Both the position numbers and the translations under genes were made by a program. From Diploscapter coronatus (lineage: Eukaryota; Nematoda; Chromadorea; Rhabditida; Rhabditidae), in NCBI GenBank assembly GCA_964036155.1, contig OZ038422.1, positions 82,173,201 through 82,237,200 on the forward strand: a DNA stretch of 64,000 bases, read 5' to 3'. Position 1 is the first letter of the stretch. Each line of letters begins with the position of its first letter. The notes under the pieces are model-generated. The model ran no database searches. It saw only the letters and a program-made list of their open reading frames with translations, and was not told the DNA's origin. Shown here in pieces: positions 59,342 through 64,000 of this stretch.

Positions 59342-60608
59342 TACAGCTTCTGAATTATTGCGTCACGCCTCTTCTATCGCCTCGTCCAAAATCTGGAAAG
59401 GAGAAATGAATTACCTGAGATATAAAAGTGAAATTTTAGAATAGACTGAAGATAGTTCGCGGCATAGTTATCGTGACAATTGATCAATTAACGAGGAGAG
59501 CAAATGTCACGAGAGAAATACGAAAGTCGATCGATTATTGGCAAATTGCAGAGAGGGAGCGAATTTTAAAGGTGAAAGTAGGCGGGGCTGAGACTCTGCT
59601 TCAAGGTCAGACCCAAATAGGGATGACAGAAAAGGAGCAGCTCAAAAATTTGAAAAATCGTGAAAAAATGAAGAAAAATAACAAAATGAAGGAGCATTTT
59701 CCGATTTCTCTGCCGTATCTATTATTCACCTACTCTCTCACACATGCATGACATGACGTGTAATGTTCGTGCAAAGTGGGAGTGAGAGAGCCTATCGAAG
59801 TGAGAGAATACAGAGAATAAAAGGAGAAGCCGGGTGACTGAGCTGAGCTGGTTGCTGCCAGCCGGCCGGCGGGTGTCAGGACAAATCGGCTCTGCCCTCC
59901 TTCCTATTCTTCACCCTTTGTCAAGTCAGACACGCAGAGTCTCTATTCCTTGTTCCCTCATTTGTGCAGTGCTGTTTTCTGCCAACAGGCTTTGAAATCG
60001 TCGTCGATTTATCGTTGGAATCTTTCGAATTTCCCGATCCCTATCTCGATTTTCAGCTTCTCATTTTTCGAAATTTAATTTCCCTGCTTCTTCTCCTATG
60101 TTTATGTGTAGAAATGGAATAGAGACGCAGTGTTGAAAACGATATTTGCTGACCGAAATTGGATGTGTCTCTCGTCGTTTCCCCTTTCCTCCTCTTCTCT
60201 TCTTTATCTCTTCTTCTCTGTCTCCTCTCCAATTCACCCGCTCTCTCACTGCCACGTATCTATCGTTCATCAATTCACTATTCGTTCTGCATTCATTGAA
60301 TTCGCGCGCTTCAGCTTCCAAAATTTATGAATACGGTTCTTCTATTTTTACTTTATTAGAAGTCTCATATTTTATTTGAAAAGCTCGTTATTCGGGCTTC
60401 ATCTCATAGTTTCTCTGGTTGAAGCTTTTGGAATTTCTTTCTTTTCGATTATTTTGAAATTTGCCCGTTTCTTCGTTTTAATTACCCCCAATTAAATCCT
60501 CTAATTTGTGGGAAAAATACTATTCAGAAGTCCGACGAATTAAATCAGTTCAATTGACTGGTTGGTTGCTCGTCTTGCTGATTTGCTTCAGCCTTCACTC
60601 CTTCATCG
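59342..60608. promoter_or_regulatory. Divergent intergenic region between dnj-21 and gbf-1
   Basis: This must hold both promoters. A GC-rich patch at 59840-59885 (GCCAGCCGGCCGGCGGG) and pyrimidine tracts at 60170-60260 are visible. No TATA box or coding frame is supported. The gbf-1 ATG is at 60609. Confidence 0.45.
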
Positions 60609-63600
60609 ATGGCTGTGAACGGCGTGTACATCGTGCTGGGCGAGGCCAACTCGGTCGTCGCTCTGCTCAACAAGGCTAGGAGGTCGGATTTTCATGATTT
60701 TAAAATTATTCTTTAAGAGAAATAGACGAAAAGTAGGATTTTCGGTAGAATTTACGAACTACTTGTAGAAAGCCTTCAAGGAAAGTGATACTTCTCGAAA
60801 AAAGTATTCTTTCTGCAAAATGGAAAGCTTTTTTTTTCTCGAAATGACAATAATTAGCATACATTCGGAGGAGAAAAATAAAAGATTTGAGTTGTGTGTC
60901 ATTTCTGAACTCCATTAGCCACACCCCTCCACATGTGCAGGCGAGTAATGATACGCATTGCAGGCAGTATCAATTGTCGCATCAACCGCCTTCGCCCGAA
61001 GACACGGAACCGCTGTTGAGGAATTTCGCCGATCTGAAGGAGGTTCTCAACCAGGTACATTTCATTTTATGACTTTTAAGAAAGTGTTTTAAAGATGCAC
61101 AGAAAAATCATCATTTTGCATTACAGTGAATGCATTCTATTTGTTTTTTTTCGGAATATGATGAACATTTCAAGATCTTTATAAAGATTGATTGTTTGCA
61201 GGTGGCTGACTTGAACGACATGAACCCGATCACTTTTCTGTCTCCATTTCTGGACGTGATTAGGGCGCAGAACACGAACGGTCCGATCACAGAGGCCGCA
61301 CTCGCTGCCATCGCCAAATTCCTCAGCTATGGACTCATCGATGCTAGCAGGTTCGTTTTTAATTGACGGAGGAAAACTCACAAGAGACAAGACAAGTATC
61401 AAAAGAAGAGAATATGAATAAAAGGCGTTATGATAATGAGCCTACTGTAAAATCCACCTTTCCTTTCTACCTAATGCAACCTCCGAAGAAATGAGACTTT
61501 TTACAGTTGGCCAGAGTTACCTGGGTATGCACTTTTATATGCGAGTCAGTCTCGATTTTCTGTTATATCACCTCGAGAAGTTTCAGTCTGAAAGCAGCGA
61601 ACGCAGTGGAGAACATCGCGGACGCAGTGGTTCACACCAAGTTCATCGGCGGGAAGAGTGCAGGCAGCGACGAGTGCGTTCTCTACAAGATTCTACATGT
61701 AAGTATCCGCTTTCTTCTAATAAAAACTTGTCAGTTAATTCTTGTTGGAATCGAGGCTCTTTTAAACTTCTGGTAATTCCTCACAATTTCTAAATTTAGG
61801 AGAAAAAGACTGGAAGAATGTGAGAGTAGGGGAAAATACAATAGTATTAGATAGCGAAAAATTTCATCGGTATTTAATAACCTAAATTTATGTTTACTCA
61901 TTTACCATCAACTTTACTCTGAATCGCATCGACAAGACTCACCGATTCTTTTCAAGGGTTCAAGAATATGAATGTTCAATATTTCAGGTGCTGCGTTGCC
62001 TCCTCCTCTCTCCTCCAGGTTCGCTGCTTTCGAACGAAGCCATGTGCAACATGATGCAGAGCTGCTTCAGGATTGTTTTTGAGCAGGTAAAATTTAAAAA
62101 AGTCATTTTATTAAAGGTTTTTTTTTTTTTATTTTGAAGCATTTTCATTTTTGTCTGAATTGACGACAAGCATAAATCCTTCAATTTATTCGATTCCGAA
62201 AGAAGGAAGATCATTTTTTTTTCATTCTTCGAAATGAATTGCCGACTTTTAGAACCTGTCTCTGCTTCTGCGAAAAGCAGCAGAAGCGACGCTGGCCGAC
62301 ATGACGCAGCTGATCTTCACTCGACTGCCCACCTTCACCGAGGACATCCGACATCCGTACATTAGGAAATTGGTGTGACAATTTGCCTACGGAAAACAAA
62401 ATAATTTATTGGAATTTTGCAGGTGAAAGGAGCGCACGGCGAGAAACGACAGAAACGAAGAAAGAAGCGCCGAGAGACGGGAAGTCACAGCGAGGTTGAT
62501 GTGGGTTTTCTTTCAAATTTTCTTCGAACGTAACTTCTCTCGAATTTACCGGGATTTCATTTATCATTTTTTTTCCTTACTATTTCTCGAATATTGTATT
62601 TTTCAACTAGATTTCTTCTTTTTTTTCTAGGAAAGAAAAATTCAGGAAGACATTGAGTTGGTGCAGCCGACCTCCGCTGCTGTGGCGAGTGAGCATCAGA
62701 AAGAAGAGCGGATTGAGGATGAAGCTGGAGAGAAGACGCAACTGCTGCAGGCAGAAATGGAGGAGGGCAGACAGACGATACAGACAACGCAGGTCGAGAG
62801 GCAGCCGTCCATGCCTGAGTCTGAGACGAACGCGGAGGTCTTGGGTAGGGCAGGTTCGCATATTCTGTTGATCAAAATTCGAATTTTAAAAATGAAGAAA
62901 AAAATTCTAACGTTTTCCTCGTCTTTTTTTTAGAAACTAAAACGAGAACTTGAAGATTTGATGAACCACGAATTTTCAGGCTACGACATGGTGCTGACGA
63001 CAGATTCTGTGTGCGATACAGTGATCCATCACGAGAAGATTGCTGAGGACAAACCGACTAAAATCGAGAAAGGCGAGGAGGCTGACAGCGAAAGTGAAGC
63101 TGAGGTGGGTTGGATGGTTTTTGACGAAGGAAAAAATCCAAGGCAATCGGGAATCCTATAATTTGACAAATTGTATTTATTTTTTAAGACTAGGAATTAT
63201 TGACAAACGTTCTCAACTTTGCATACTCTCTTCAAGCTGCAAGATTACGAGAACTCTTGATAATCCAAATATTTACATTCAATGCCTATCTTAGTTTTTT
63301 CTAACCTTATTGATTATTTTCTAGGATATCCGCAGTCTGCGTCAGAAAGAGCGTCCCGAATTCACTTTGAAGGAAGAAGTGACCGAAGGAGAATTGGCAA
63401 CTGCCACTGAACCCGCACCCGAGCAGATGCCCTACGGCCTGCCCTGCTGCAGAGAGCTGCTCAGATTCCTGATTGCCCTCACCAATCCATACGACCGACA
63501 GAACACGGAATCCATGATCGTCCTAGGGCTTAATCTAATTACCGTGGCTCTGGAGGTTGACTTTTAAATTGATTTTCCATAGACGACTTATTTTGAAGTT

Positions 63601-64000
63601 CCTGTAGTTCAATAAGAGGAACATTCCTGTAAAGAAGAAGGAAATTACGTGAATTCTCATCATTAGAAGATTCATGACTGAGAAATGTATGAATATGAGC
63701 ATTTTAAGAAAAAAAAGGCTAAATAATGGATATTCTATATTTTTCATAAAATGTTGAAAAATCGTTGATATTAAGGCAGCAGCAGACCATCTGGCCTCGT
63801 ACTCATTCCTCGTGCCACTCATCAAAGACAATCTGTGCCGCTCTCTGCTGCAGTTGCTGGATACGGAGAAGCTCCCGGTGTTGGCAGCCACGAATCGCGT
63901 CTGCTTCCTGCTGTTCGAGTCGATGCGCGTTCAGCTCAAATTCCAACTCGAGACATACTTCCACAAACTCAGGGCTATCGTCACTAGTGAACAGGTTGAA
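60609..64000 (+). CDS. gbf-1: ARF guanine-nucleotide exchange factor GBF1, N-terminal part (cut by window end)
   Basis: Eleven exons fit in phase: 60609-60682, 60964-61054, 61202-61350, 61587-61698, 61988-62086, 62253-62372, 62423-62500, 62631-62853, 62980-63104, 63325-63555, 63776-64000 (continues). GBF1 activates ARF1 at the early Golgi. Order and wording match the family's DCB and HUS domains: [90 protein letters not shown], then [19 protein letters not shown]. Between the domains is a charged linker ([24 protein letters not shown]). The catalytic Sec7 domain lies beyond the window. Exon 8 could end at either of two donors ten bases apart. Intron 10 ends in ATTAAG. Confidence 0.93.

Noticed and set aside
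60474..60500. Second SL1-like match (TTTTAATTACCC)
   Set aside because: Only about 11 bases agree and the following bases diverge at once; expected by chance in AT-rich DNA.
1..64000. tRNA, rRNA or CRISPR features
   Set aside because: No cloverleaf B-box pattern, rRNA segment or spaced direct repeats were seen on reading; a tRNAscan run could still find a missed tRNA.

Overview
The window is nuclear DNA of a nematode, most likely a rhabditid close to Caenorhabditis. The evidence is a set of intron-rich genes with short AT-rich introns ending in TTTTCAG, a chemoreceptor of the nematode-specific srh family, orthologues of nematode single-copy genes (bre-3, rps-12, syf-2, dnj-21, gbf-1), and a stretch matching 21 of 22 bases of the nematode SL1 spliced leader. 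I joined exons by hand from GT/AG sites and checked reading phase across every intron of the named genes.

Layout. 1-1.6 kb: the end of an unrecognised plus-strand gene. 1.6-22.5 kb: a gene-poor, AT-rich tract with several palindromic (foldback or MITE-like) repeats and a few weak candidate exons. 22.5-23.05 kb: a small secreted-protein gene with a TATA box. 24.1-29.6 kb: bre-3 (Egghead-type glycosyltransferase). 31.4-35.6 kb: a 21-exon TPR protein of the SKI3/TTC37 type, divergent from rps-12 (35.9-37.2 kb), whose third intron holds a convincing H/ACA snoRNA. 37.9-40.1 kb: a PAPS/nucleotide-sugar transporter (SLC35B3, pst-2). 41.0-46.9 kb: a small two-exon membrane-protein gene, an srh fragment and one full srh gene. 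47.5-55.8 kb: a local duplication with two intact F-box/kelch genes in direct orientation, a third inverted broken copy, and a small charged-protein gene between them. 56.1-59.3 kb: dnj-21 then syf-2, spaced like an operon. 60.6-64.0 kb: the first eleven exons of gbf-1, cut by the window end.

The conserved genes are ordinary housekeeping functions: glycolipid synthesis and sulfation supply at the Golgi, RNA decay, translation, splicing, mitochondrial import and Golgi ARF activation. The unusual part is the F-box/kelch cluster. All three copies end in the same CaaX-type tail (CCLLS), and the second intact copy carries SL1 written in the genome directly before its 5' exon without a splice donor. 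This suggests that a trans-spliced transcript was copied back into the locus.
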